Source of the DNA: a bacterium
Lineage (GTDB): Bacteria > Orphanbacterota > Orphanbacteria > Orphanbacterales > Orphanbacteraceae
DNA length: 64,000 nucleotides
Assembly (NCBI GenBank): GCA_025782575.1
Contig: JALGYY010000047.1
Location: 124,001 to 188,000, forward strand
Reading direction: 5' to 3'
Position 1 is the stretch's first letter. The number at the start of each line of letters is the position of its first letter. The translations under genes were made by a program, and so were the position numbers. This document shows, piece by piece, positions 54,705-63,323 of this stretch. Under the pieces are notes generated by a model. The model had not been told where the DNA came from. It ran no database searches and saw only the letters and a list, made by a program, of their open reading frames with translations.

Positions 54705-55394
54705 ATGATGAGAATGCGTGATATGCGAATCGGCATGCCGGGGACTCTGGTAGTCCTTCTCGGGATTGTTGCCGGGTGCACTACGGGAGCGGATGAGATT
54801 GCGGGAGCGGGTGATGTGGCCGAGGAGGGGGATAAAATATTTATCACTGATCGGAGCGGAAAGTCCTGGGAAGTGTCTCATGCGAAAGAAGCGTACGGGT
54901 TGCAACCTGAACTGTTCCAGTTCGGCCTCGGCCCTGATGCGATCCGACCGATCAACAACGCCCGGTTCCATGAGCCCGGAGATGCCGGTTATCCGGGGAG
55001 CGAGGAGACCTTCCTGGTTCTTGCTACCAGAATCAGCGACGACGCACGGGCGTATCGAATCACTACAATGAGCAGGAATGAGGTGGCGAACGAGGTGTTC
55101 GGCGACAATCATGTCGCCCCTGCGTACTGACCTCTCGTCGACCTGGCTGCCGTGTACAGCCGCGAAATCGATGACGACGTCCTTACGCTCGCTTCGAGCG
55201 GTTGGACCTACGACTTTACCTTCGTGCTTTACGACAATCAAACCGAGAGCCTCTGGTATCATCTCCAGGGAACTACAGGGCTCACCTGCATCAGCGGGTT
55301 TTACCAGGACCGTTTTCTCCCTGAGTTCGAGTCGGTCAAAACCCGATGGAGTACGTGGGTTGCTGAGAATCCGGACACGAGAATCATGCGCTAA
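54705..55394 (+). CDS. DUF3179 lipoprotein with in-frame TGA, candidate selenoprotein
   Basis: Read through one TGA at 55128-55130, the gene encodes 229 residues. It has AAGGAG upstream of the ATG, a lipobox ending at Cys25, and DUF3179 landmarks: IRPINNARF, DDARAYRI, SRNEVANEVFGDN, V-L-Y-D-N-Q-T-E-S-L-W, TRWSTWVAENPDTRIM. The TGA (residue 142) falls in Y-TGA-P-L, where the family has Y-C-P-L-C, so the codon replaces the conserved Cys. The frame continues for 87 codons with full family similarity. The only other Cys of the mature protein apart from the lipid-linked one is Cys195. A hairpin follows 14 bases after the TGA. Other genes here end in TGA, so it is not generally reassigned. Selenocysteine is the best reading; a nonsense mutation remains possible. 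Confidence 0.75.
55145..55161 (+). promoter_or_regulatory. Candidate bacterial SECIS hairpin
   Basis: GGCTG at 55145-55149 pairs with CAGCC at 55157-55161, and a wobble pair 55144/55162 extends it. The seven-base loop CCGTGTA contains a G-U. It starts 14 bases after the in-frame TGA. The Escherichia coli fdhF element also consists of a 17-base upper hairpin a little over ten bases after its TGA. The match is positional and structural only. Confidence 0.5.
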
Positions 55395-55457
55395 CGGAGT
55401 GATCCTGCCGGGTACCCCACATCCTGTAACCGATCCACGGTGAATCTGGAGAGAGCA

Positions 55458-56375
55458 ATGCGATTGCTGCTAATTTTGCTGTGCGCGGTGGCGGCCGTAA
55501 CAGTCCCCGTCGATCTGTTTGCCGGCGCCTGGACCCAGGACGAGGGGGGGTACTATGTCAAGCTGACGGCGAACTCTCTCTCCACCACGCGGGAACGGGA
55601 TACGGATGGAAACGAAGCGGATCTCTTCAGTGAGCAGGAGGAACTACGTGACGGAAAGTTCGTCGATGTGAACTTTTCGGTCTACGCGGAGTACGGCCTT
55701 TTTCGCCACCTTACGTTGATCGGCTCTATCCCCTTCAAGTATCTGCGTTCCGAGCGTACAGAATTCGAAATCATAAACAATGAAGTGAGCTCCAACGGGA
55801 CGCTGCTGGAGGAATCGACAGTAGGTGTCGGTGATCTCAAAGCGGGACTCCGATACGACCTTCGGACGCTTCCCCTGTTTTCTCTTCTCGGCGAACGAAC
55901 TCCTCTCGCCCTGGAGGGTGGGGTGAAGATTCCTTTCGGTTACGAAGAGGCTCCGCCGGACGGCGGGCCGCCACTCGGGAACGGTGATGTGGACAGCGAC
56001 ATCAGTATCCTTCTCGGCCGGAGTCTCTGGCCGCTTCCGCTCTACTTTACGGGGAACTATGGGTTCCGTAATCGGGGGGGCGATTTTCACGACGAGGTCT
56101 TTTTCGGCGGGGAAGTGGGATACTCGAAAGGGAAGTGGCTGCTGAAGGTGAGTGTTGATGGTGTGGAGAATCGTATTGATGATGCGGAACTCAAGCGGGA
56201 TGAAGATAGCTTCGAAACGGTCGTGGGGGACCAGGATTTTCTCCATCTTACCCCCGGCTTCGCCTATGAGGTCGGCCCCGACACCTATTTTACCGCCGAT
56301 CTGATCGAGGTCATCAGCGGAAAGCAGACTCTTGAAGGCCGCACATTTTCGATCGGAGTAGCCTACACGCGGTAG
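55458..56375 (+). CDS. Outer-membrane beta-barrel protein B (paralogue of 53723-54694)
   Basis: The product is about 305 residues. A signal peptide ends near residue 23 (DLFAG). The mature chain starts GGYYVKLTANSLSTTRERD and contains TLIGSIPFKYLRSER, VEGGVKIPFGYEE-like barrel turns and G-D-Q-D-F-L-H-L-T-P. These segments align along the whole length with protein A on the other side of the DUF3179 gene, so the two arose by duplication. The ATG at 55458 has GGAGAG upstream. The three genes appear to be one transcription unit. Confidence 0.75.
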   Translation: MRLLLILLCAVAAVTVPVDLFAGAWTQDEGGYYVKLTANSLSTTRERDTDGNEADLFSEQEELRDGKFVDVNFSVYAEYGLFRHLTLIGSIPFKYLRSERTEFEIINNEVSSNGTLLEESTVGVGDLKAGLRYDLRTLPLFSLLGERTPLALEGGVKIPFGYEEAPPDGGPPLGNGDVDSDISILLGRSLWPLPLYFTGNYGFRNRGGDFHDEVFFGGEVGYSKGKWLLKVSVDGVENRIDDAELKRDEDSFETVVGDQDFLHLTPGFAYEVGPDTYFTADLIEVISGKQTLEGRTFSIGVAYTR

Positions 56376-56391
56376 AGGGGCACGCGCCTCA

Positions 56392-56493
56392 AATTATGGG
56401 GACACCTAATTATGGGGACACAATACTTAACTCTTCCTGCACCGAGATGGGGAGTTAAGTATTGTGTCCCCATAATTAGGTGTCCCCATAATT
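56392..56493. repeat. Perfect 42-base inverted repeat, REP/RAYT-type candidate
   Basis: Bases 56392-56433 are the exact reverse complement of 56452-56493, with an 18-base loop. Each arm holds two direct copies of ATTATGGGGACAC. A further partial copy (CCATAATTA) lies at 56501-56509. The GGTGTCCCCATAAT type sequence is commonly seen near REP-associated Y1 transposases, which is recalled knowledge, and no transposase is in the window. It sits between convergent genes. Confidence 0.75.
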
Positions 56494-56528
56494 ACGGCGC
56501 CCATAATTAAGCTCAACCGGCCTCTAGA

Positions 56529-58427
56529 TCAGATGAGTCGTCTGCCGGTGAGCACTCGCTCGAATTCTTTTCCCCGTCGCTGGAGGGTGATCCGGAATCT
56601 CATCCCCGGTGTGGCGCTGCGACTGATGAGCTTTTTGAAATTTTCCGCGTTCATCTTCTCTCCCTCGTAGCCGACGATCCGATCCCCCTCGCGAATGCCC
56701 GCCTCTGATGCGGGAGACGGCGATATCGTCCGGTAGACGAGGAGCGTTCGAAACTCTGAATCTTCAGCGCGGAACCACGCTCCGATCGTATTGAACTCGA
56801 ATTCCTCGTCGAAGGCCGGGCCCGGCTCCAGGATCAGCCGCTTCCCCCGGTAATCGAGAACGACGCGAAAACGCCGCAGAATTTCGTTGCCGATCACACC
56901 CGCAAGCTCGCTTGCGGCCAGGATGCCCGTTTCGTCGCGTGAGAATGCGGTGATCGGCTCGTGCACTTGAAAGCGTCCGAGCCGAAGGGCGCCGACCCGG
57001 CTGATCCTGGCTTTGATTTCGCCCCCCAGACCGTGCCCGCCCGGTGCTTCGATCGACGGTCTTTCGGCGCTCGGGAAGTTGTTCGCTTCGGCGAAACCAC
57101 GGTTGATCGTGAGCGATCCGGAGTGGCCGGTGTCAATGGTGAAGATCCCCTCTGCCCGTCGAAATCCGGGACTGTCATGTTCACCCTCTTCGAGTGATGC
57201 GTAGATTCGCGGGTGATTATCGTCGATCATGAGGGGAATCTCGTCGCCTGGTCCTTCATACAGAAAGCCGACCGGATTGAACAGTCGGAGCATTTCGGAT
57301 TCGAAATCGATCTCCACGACGAAACGACTGAGGAAGTCGTACCCCAGAATGCCGTACCAGTCGAGGCCGGAAAGTTTGGAGGTCCAGCCGAGTGGCATGG
57401 CGGCGAATGTCATTTCTTCCAGACTCAAAGTTCCTACGCGGACGTTTCCGATCCGAGTGAGCGAATAGGTTGCCGTCCCCGGGCCGGCCCCCACCGCTTC
57501 CAGCTCCCCTTGAAGATCGAGCCCCAGTTCCTCGGCAAACTTCTGATCGATTACCGACATGCCTGCGCCGGTGTCGAGGATGAATGACCGGGGCGGAGAG
57601 CCGTTGATTTCGACATCGATCTGGATGAAGTTTTCTACGAATTGGAACGGAATCTCCACGGGGCTCGAAAGGTCCGGCATCGATCGGGTAGAAACGCGTT
57701 CATCGGGCCGCAGAAAGAGATGAGGGGAAACATCGCCATTGATCACGATCTCCTCGAGCAGCATGATCGCGTCACCCTGAGGTCCCGCCGCCGTCTGCAC
57801 TAACCTGTGAGGAACCTTGATCCCCTCAACAACGCGCCAGTCATCGAACATCAGAATTACGGTGATGCCAAGTTGCTGGTATTCGGCATATCTCGGGAGC
57901 CCGGACGCTCTATCGAGAAAGATCCGGGATTCACTTCCCCGTTCGGGTTTGATAAGCAGGACATTGAGGTCAACCTTACTCCGGTCCTCGTCGAGCGTAA
58001 CCGTGCCCGGCAGACGGTCGGAAAAGAAGTGCGAGTAGGAATCAAGGAAGCTGTTGGCGATCTGATCGGCCAGGTCGGACCCCGCAAGATCCGATCGAAA
58101 GCCGTTCGGCCCGACGGTCCACCCCACCCCATTCCGATAGATCGTAAGTGACCGGTAAATCCCGAGGTCGATTTCTTCCCGCCTGTCGCCGGCCGCTGTC
58201 GCCCAGGTGTCGAGATGACCCTTGAGCCCACCGATCGTCACAGCGTGACGTGTATAGACTGATTGAACCGAGGCGAGTCTCTTAGCGCCTCCCAGCTCGC
58301 CGGCCCAGCGTTCGAGCAACCCGGCCGCATCGAGGGTATCGGTCGGCTGCGCCGTTGCCGTCTTCGATAGGCCGGCGATCAAAATGCCAACAATAATCAG
58401 TACCGTGCGTGACAGTTTCACAGTCAT
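56529..58427 (-). CDS. Secreted retropepsin-like aspartyl protease with PDZ domain
   Basis: The product is 632 residues. A signal peptide ends near residue 26 (TATAQ). The first 260 residues form a beta-rich domain of unknown type. Two aspartyl protease motifs follow, DTGAG at 285-289 and DTGHSGS starting at 432. Flap-like strands such as YGILGYDFLSRFVVEIDF separate them, so the two lobes lie in one chain. The C-terminal 90 residues are a PDZ domain (ASEAGIREGDRIVGYEGEKM). It should cleave or bind exported peptides. The ATG overlaps the UDG stop (ATGA). Confidence 0.85.
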   Translation of the reverse strand: MTVKLSRTVLIIVGILIAGLSKTATAQPTDTLDAAGLLERWAGELGGAKRLASVQSVYTRHAVTIGGLKGHLDTWATAAGDRREEIDLGIYRSLTIYRNGVGWTVGPNGFRSDLAGSDLADQIANSFLDSYSHFFSDRLPGTVTLDEDRSKVDLNVLLIKPERGSESRIFLDRASGLPRYAEYQQLGITVILMFDDWRVVEGIKVPHRLVQTAAGPQGDAIMLLEEIVINGDVSPHLFLRPDERVSTRSMPDLSSPVEIPFQFVENFIQIDVEINGSPPRSFILDTGAGMSVIDQKFAEELGLDLQGELEAVGAGPGTATYSLTRIGNVRVGTLSLEEMTFAAMPLGWTSKLSGLDWYGILGYDFLSRFVVEIDFESEMLRLFNPVGFLYEGPGDEIPLMIDDNHPRIYASLEEGEHDSPGFRRAEGIFTIDTGHSGSLTINRGFAEANNFPSAERPSIEAPGGHGLGGEIKARISRVGALRLGRFQVHEPITAFSRDETGILAASELAGVIGNEILRRFRVVLDYRGKRLILEPGPAFDEEFEFNTIGAWFRAEDSEFRTLLVYRTISPSPASEAGIREGDRIVGYEGEKMNAENFKKLISRSATPGMRFRITLQRRGKEFERVLTGRRLI

Positions 58428-59125
58428 TTACCCTTCTCTCCACCCATCCGTTTTGATACGGACTGAAACAGAGTTCCCATCATCTCAGGGGTCAGTCTTC
58501 CCGTAAATGTGTTCTGCTGGGAGGGATGATAGCAGCCGACGAGAAGGGGTGAACCCGTCCGCTCCACGATGAGACCATGTCCGAAACGGGGGCGAGGCCC
58601 GTCGGCGAGCCACCCCCTGGTCCGATAGATCTTGATGCATGCGTCGAATGCCAGCTTTCCGAGAGCGACCACACCGCGAAGATCGGCCATCTGATCGAAG
58701 AGGCGTTCCAGATAGGGTGCGCAATTTCGGAACTCGGCTGCAGTCGGCTTGTTCCCCGGTGGCGCGCAGCGAACCGCTGCCGTAATCAGCGCGCTTCGGA
58801 GTTCGAGACCGTCACTTTTTGAGCGGCAAATTGTCTGGTTGGCATATCCCGCCTCATGAAGGTGCCGGTACAGAAAGTCCCCCGATCGGTCACCGGTGAA
58901 CATGCGACCGGTTCGATTGGCGCCGTGAGCTCCTGGAGCAAGCCCTACGATCAGGAGGCGCGCATCGGGGTCGCCAAAGTCCGGAACCGGCCGGCCCCAA
59001 TAGTCTTCCTCCCGATAAGCCGCCCGCTTGACACGGGCGATTTCCTGGCAATGATCACGCAGACGCGCACAACGCTCGCACCCGATGATCTCACGCTGTA
59101 GAATCATCCATTCCGATTGTGTCAT
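58424..59125 (-). CDS. Type 5 uracil-DNA glycosylase (UdgB)
   Basis: The product is about 233 residues. The N-terminal Cys cluster (IIGCERCARLRDHC) and the later Cys of VRCAPPG and GCYHPS bind the 4Fe-4S cluster. Motif 1 is VGLAPGAHGANRTGRMFTGD, motif 2 CYHPSQQNTFTGRLTPEM, matching family 5. It removes uracil, and in relatives also hypoxanthine, from DNA. The ATG at 59125 gives the family length; open sequence upstream is unrelated and there is no clear ribosome site. Its end overlaps the aspartyl protease start. Confidence 0.93.
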   Translation of the reverse strand: MTQSEWMILQREIIGCERCARLRDHCQEIARVKRAAYREEDYWGRPVPDFGDPDARLLIVGLAPGAHGANRTGRMFTGDRSGDFLYRHLHEAGYANQTICRSKSDGLELRSALITAAVRCAPPGNKPTAAEFRNCAPYLERLFDQMADLRGVVALGKLAFDACIKIYRTRGWLADGPRPRFGHGLIVERTGSPLLVGCYHPSQQNTFTGRLTPEMMGTLFQSVSKRMGGEKGK

Positions 59126-59201
59126 CACGGTTTCAGAATAGAGACCGGTCACCCGCGGGGAAAGGAGAAAGCGCCCCGCCCGGGGAGCGGGCCAGAGCAC
59201 C

Positions 59202-60569
59202 ATGCCGTATAGCGAACCGACACTTCGATCCACGTTTGCACGCTGGTGGCCTCTCGCTGCCAGCTGGCTCATGATGGGGTTCGAACTTCCCGCGGTGAGC
59301 GCCGTCATGGCCCGTCTCGATAGTCCGAGTATTCATCTGGCTGCGTATGGCGGCGTCGTATTTCCGATCGCCCTCTTGATCGAAGGGCCGATCATCATGC
59401 TTCTCGCGGCTTCGACCGCTCTTTGTCGCGATTGGGACTCTTACGCCATGCTTCGCCGGTTCATGGTGATCGCGGCCTCGATCCTTACGGTGATCCATCT
59501 GATTGTAGCGGCGACTCCGCTGTACGGCTGGTTCGTGGACGGCTTGCTCGGGGTGCCGGTCGAGATTCAGGCGCCTGCCAGGATCGGTCTCCTCATCCTG
59601 ACCCCCTGGACGGCCGCAATCGCTTACAGACGGTTTCAGCAGGGAGTGCTCATCCGGTTCGGTCGCTCACAATCAGTGGGCATCGGAACAGCGGTCCGGC
59701 TCCTCACAAACGCGACTGTTCTCGCGGCCGGGTATATCTATGGGAAAGTGCCCGGCATAGTCGTCGGGCCGTCGGCGGTTGCAGCCGGTGTTATTGTAGA
59801 AGCGGTTGTTGTGGGGTTTCTGGTGCGGCCGGTGATCCGGGGCGAGCTTCGAAGCGCTCCACCTGCCAGGAATCCGTTAACATCGCGTCGCCTCCTCTCA
59901 TTTTATCTCCCTCTCGCTGTTACCCCGCTTATCCTGCTCATAGGACAGCCGGTGGCGAGTGCGGCGCTCTCCCGTATGGAACTTCCCCTCCAGTCTCTTG
60001 CTGTCTGGCCGGTGCTGCTCGGCCTGGTCTTCACACTCCGGTGTCTCGGTTTCTCGTTCAATGAGGTCGTCGTGGTTCAGATGGAGCAACCGGGGGCCAG
60101 ACGAGTTCTGCGTCGGTTCGCTCTGATTCTCGCGCTCGCTACGACAACGGTACTCGGTCTCGTAGCTGCCACGCCTATCGGCCGGTTCTGGTTCGAAACG
60201 GTATCGGCGCTCGATCCCGAGCTCGCCGGACTCGCCACTGCGGGAGTCTGGCTCGCCCTGATTCTTCCCGCCCAAAGTGTATTTTACAGTTACTATCAGG
60301 GCCAGCTCGTTCATGCTCACCGGACAAGAGCGGTGACGGAATCGGTCATTCTGTATCTGACGGTCCTTTCCACGCTTCTCTTGGTCGCGGTCCATTTCGG
60401 CCGGGGGCCGGGACTCTATCTGGTCCAGGTGGCCATACTGGTGGCCGGAATTCTGCAGCTCGTCTGGCTTCGCCGGTGCTGTAACGCTCTGGAGAGCCCG
60501 GCCGAAAACAGGGAAGAGGAATACGGGGCGACCGGGTCCCTGGGGCAGTTCGAAAGCGAAGAACCATGA
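59202..60569 (+). CDS. Multi-pass membrane protein, MATE/ANK-like flippase candidate
   Basis: The product is 455 residues with about twelve hydrophobic segments. The first (WWPLAASWLMMGFELPAVSAV) and the Y-R-R-F-Q-Q-G-V-L-I-R-F segment, followed by paired helices in two halves, resemble the MATE superfamily and the eukaryotic ANK protein. Lipid-linked sugar or polyol flipping is an inference. It overlaps the following GT39 gene by four bases (ATGA), so it may supply or move the substrate of that enzyme. The start region is weakly supported. Confidence 0.6.
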   Translation: MPYSEPTLRSTFARWWPLAASWLMMGFELPAVSAVMARLDSPSIHLAAYGGVVFPIALLIEGPIIMLLAASTALCRDWDSYAMLRRFMVIAASILTVIHLIVAATPLYGWFVDGLLGVPVEIQAPARIGLLILTPWTAAIAYRRFQQGVLIRFGRSQSVGIGTAVRLLTNATVLAAGYIYGKVPGIVVGPSAVAAGVIVEAVVVGFLVRPVIRGELRSAPPARNPLTSRRLLSFYLPLAVTPLILLIGQPVASAALSRMELPLQSLAVWPVLLGLVFTLRCLGFSFNEVVVVQMEQPGARRVLRRFALILALATTTVLGLVAATPIGRFWFETVSALDPELAGLATAGVWLALILPAQSVFYSYYQGQLVHAHRTRAVTESVILYLTVLSTLLLVAVHFGRGPGLYLVQVAILVAGILQLVWLRRCCNALESPAENREEEYGATGSLGQFESEEP

Positions 60570-62026
60570 GTCGTTACTTTCCTGTCATTTTAATGGTCGT
60601 CGGACTGCTGCTTCGGGTCGCCGGGCTGACTGACCGGAGTCTCTGGCTCGACGAGTACACGAGCCTCGAAGTCGCCACCAAGTCGATCCATGACATACTG
60701 TTCGGTATCGGTTTCGACAGTCACACTCCCCCCTTCTACTATCTCCTGCTCCATGGTTGGCTTCTGGTCGCGCCGTTTTCCGAGGCGGGCCTCCGGCTTT
60801 TCTCGCTGCTGATCGATCTGGTCAACATCGCCCTCGTCCTGCATGTATTCGGAAAACAGTTCGGTCGCCTGATCGGTCTCTGGTCGGGGGCGGTCTATGT
60901 CTTGTCCGCCTACTCCGTTTACTACGCGCAGGAGGGGAGAATGTACACACTCGCTTCCTGTCTCGTTCTTGCCACCTATCTTCTGGCGCTTCGATTCAGG
61001 GAGGGAGAGCTCCGCCCCATAGGATTCGTGCTCCTCTTTCTGACGGCCGTCGCCGGGATGTACACACACTATTATTATGCTCTGGCGCTCTTCGGCATGA
61101 CGGTCGGTCTCATTATCTCTCTTCGGAAAGAGCCGAGGCGACTGGCCAGCTGGATCGGCACGATGGTCCTGGTTGGAATCGCGTTCCTGCCGTGGCTCGG
61201 AGTGATCAGGGGGCTCATCGAAGGGGAAGGCCAGGCATTCCGACAGTTCGTCTTCCCCGTGATTCCGTATACGCTTTTTCGCTTCGCTGCCGGTTACGCC
61301 AATCTGGCGATGTACTATGGTGCCAAGGAGGATTACATCGCGACCACCCTTGCCCACCTGCCTGTAATCGCTGCCTATCTCGGAGCCTTTGTTGTCGTGC
61401 TCTTCCCGGCCTGGATCGCGGTCAAACGGAAGGGAAAGCACGGGGCTCTTTTTCTCTCATCGCTTGTTGTCCCGCCTGTGGCTGCCCTTCTTCTCAGCCT
61501 GGTCTCCCCCATGCTCAGTGAGCGCTACCTGATTGTGATCTTTCCGTTCTTCGCCTGTCTGGTCGCCTGGGCACTATCGGGAAACGCTGCGGGAAGATTG
61601 ACACCCTATTTCCGTGTCACCATTCTAAGCCTGATGATAGCCGCGCTCTTCCGGCACTATACGAGCCCCGATTTCAAGAACACCGATTGGCGAGGCGCTG
61701 CGAAGACGATCGAGTCGTTCGACAGCAAATCACGAATCGTGTTCGTATCCCCCGATCATGTAACAGGAGTGTTCGGATATTATCTGAGTGATGAATTCGA
61801 ACTGGTTGCTGTCCCGGTCGACAAAAAAGGCTGGAAGCCGAGACTGAAGTTCATGAGCATGGAAGAGCGTCAAAACGGTGTATGGCTTGTGGAGCGAGGA
61901 ACTTCTCCCCCTCTCGGGGAGCAGTTCAAGAACCTCGGCTGGGAGGCGCGCCGGGAATTCCACATTCCATACGAAAACGGCATTCGCCTCAGCTTTTTCA
62001 AACCGGTGAAGACCTCTCCCTGGTAA
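60566..62026 (+). CDS. GT39-type membrane glycosyltransferase
   Basis: The product is 486 residues with about eleven hydrophobic segments. LTDRSLWLDEYTSLEVA after the first helix contains the acidic residues of the GT-C fold donor loop, and SHTPPFYYLLLHGWLL follows with the usual conserved His and Pro. The C-terminal soluble part (RIVFVSPDHVTGVFGYYL) is the periplasmic domain seen in related enzymes. It probably glycosylates an envelope component with a polyprenyl-linked sugar. It is coupled to the preceding flippase-like gene. Confidence 0.85.
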   Translation: MSRYFPVILMVVGLLLRVAGLTDRSLWLDEYTSLEVATKSIHDILFGIGFDSHTPPFYYLLLHGWLLVAPFSEAGLRLFSLLIDLVNIALVLHVFGKQFGRLIGLWSGAVYVLSAYSVYYAQEGRMYTLASCLVLATYLLALRFREGELRPIGFVLLFLTAVAGMYTHYYYALALFGMTVGLIISLRKEPRRLASWIGTMVLVGIAFLPWLGVIRGLIEGEGQAFRQFVFPVIPYTLFRFAAGYANLAMYYGAKEDYIATTLAHLPVIAAYLGAFVVVLFPAWIAVKRKGKHGALFLSSLVVPPVAALLLSLVSPMLSERYLIVIFPFFACLVAWALSGNAAGRLTPYFRVTILSLMIAALFRHYTSPDFKNTDWRGAAKTIESFDSKSRIVFVSPDHVTGVFGYYLSDEFELVAVPVDKKGWKPRLKFMSMEERQNGVWLVERGTSPPLGEQFKNLGWEARREFHIPYENGIRLSFFKPVKTSPW

Positions 62027-62052
62027 TAGACCACGGGGCGGGAAATGACGAA

Positions 62053-62078
62053 GGGCCCGGGAAGCGATTCCCGGGCCC
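62053..62078. terminator. GC-rich hairpin between convergent genes
   Basis: GGGCCCGGGAA at 62053-62063, loop GCGA, TTCCCGGGCCC at 62068-62078, an eleven-base perfect stem with a GNRA-type loop. No T-run follows, so it is either a bidirectional terminator of weak type or an RNA stability element. It lies between the GT39 gene and the unknown gene at 62117. Confidence 0.5.
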
Positions 62079-62116
62079 CTGATTCATCAGCGTGATTGAC
62101 GAATCGAAAAACTGCT

Positions 62117-63169
62117 TTATACCAGGGCGGCCTGGTAGGGTTGGTCGACCTGAAGATCGTTTCGCGTTGAACCGGACGACGGCTTGGTTGCCGGTGCGGT
62201 TGCGGTTGCGACCTCCTCATGCCCTTCGGTCTCCCGAACGGCGATTCCTTCGTGTGGCGCCGGCTCGCTTGCTCCGCTTTCAGTCGGTTGGTCGATGGCC
62301 GGCGAGTTGTCCGCCTGCGCCGATGTATACGCGAACGACTGGAAGCTCGTTTCAGTCACTCGCTGGTGGAACTGCTCTACCACGATCGACCGAAGATTTT
62401 CGGCGTGCTCCATCTTCCCACGATGATGATCGAGCTGCTTCCCGAGGTGCCGCATGAAGCGGTCCGACGCTTTCTCTATCTTCTTGGCGATCTTCTTCGG
62501 ATCGCCGTCGGCCTTTTCGATTTCCCGGATGAATTTTTCGATCAGCTTGTCGATCCGGCGGGCGAGCCGCCCTCCTCCTCGACGATCGCCGTGTTCAGGC
62601 CGGATGCCGTCACTCTCTCGAGCAGTCTCTGTCAGCATGGTGCGGGCCTGGCTGCTGATATCGATCTGCACGCTCTGTGTAATCGAGAATGTCGCCTCGG
62701 TACTGGCCAGACTGTCGAGAGTCCCGATCTCGGCCGCGTGGGCGAGTGCATCTTCGGTCTCACCGGCGACGAAGTCAGCCATCATGTCTTCGATTGATTC
62801 GATTGCCTGGCGGACTTCAGCCCGCTCCTGCTCGTTCAGATCACCTTCGATCGTCATTTGGACCCGGGTCTCCGAGCTGAGCGACGATTCCTGTCTATAA
62901 GCGTCGATCGCGATTGAGCTGCCATCAGACGATTCTCTCCGCGCACGGAGAGATGTGGTTTCACTGGACATCTCGCGAATCGCATCGAACGACAGGGTGA
63001 TCCGGTCCCCTTCCTTCGTCAGGATCGTGATATCGGACGAAGCTTTGGTGCTGGACTGGATCTTCCTGTGCTCAAAGAGAGTCTGAGTCCCCGAACTCTT
63101 CAACCCGGAGTCTTTCTGTAGAAAACTAGTCAGGGAAGAGTCGGGCAGAACGCGGGATATGAGATCCAT
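62117..63169 (-). CDS. Soluble protein of unknown function
   Basis: The product is 350 residues with AAGGAG four to five bases upstream of the ATG. It has no signal peptide or membrane helix. The first 90 residues are beta-rich (SDITILTKEGDRITLSFDAI), the middle is helical, and residues 200-270 form a charged helical region (RIDKLIEKFIREIEKADGDP) that may be a coiled coil. The C-terminal 70 residues are Ser/Thr/Ala-rich and disordered. It has the feel of a DUF5610-type or flagellar/regulatory protein, but I do not recognise it. Confidence 0.65.
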   Translation of the reverse strand: MDLISRVLPDSSLTSFLQKDSGLKSSGTQTLFEHRKIQSSTKASSDITILTKEGDRITLSFDAIREMSSETTSLRARRESSDGSSIAIDAYRQESSLSSETRVQMTIEGDLNEQERAEVRQAIESIEDMMADFVAGETEDALAHAAEIGTLDSLASTEATFSITQSVQIDISSQARTMLTETARESDGIRPEHGDRRGGGRLARRIDKLIEKFIREIEKADGDPKKIAKKIEKASDRFMRHLGKQLDHHRGKMEHAENLRSIVVEQFHQRVTETSFQSFAYTSAQADNSPAIDQPTESGASEPAPHEGIAVRETEGHEEVATATAPATKPSSGSTRNDLQVDQPYQAALV

Positions 63170-63323
63170 TATCTCTCCTTCCGGAGCGCATGAGTGGAAT
63201 AACGGTCTTGATAGAGGAATCGCAACAAACCTCGCTCACTTAAGCCCGCAAGGAAGCATTGGATCATGATGGTGAAAATGGATGGGCGGGGCCGTCAGGA
63301 GGCCAAACTGTCCCGCCGAACGG

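Noticed and set aside
55128-55130. TGA in the DUF3179 gene as an ordinary stop with a separate gene starting at GTG 55152
   Set aside because: The downstream part continues DUF3179 similarity in the same frame and has no ribosome site of its own; a plain pseudogene is kept only as the alternative.
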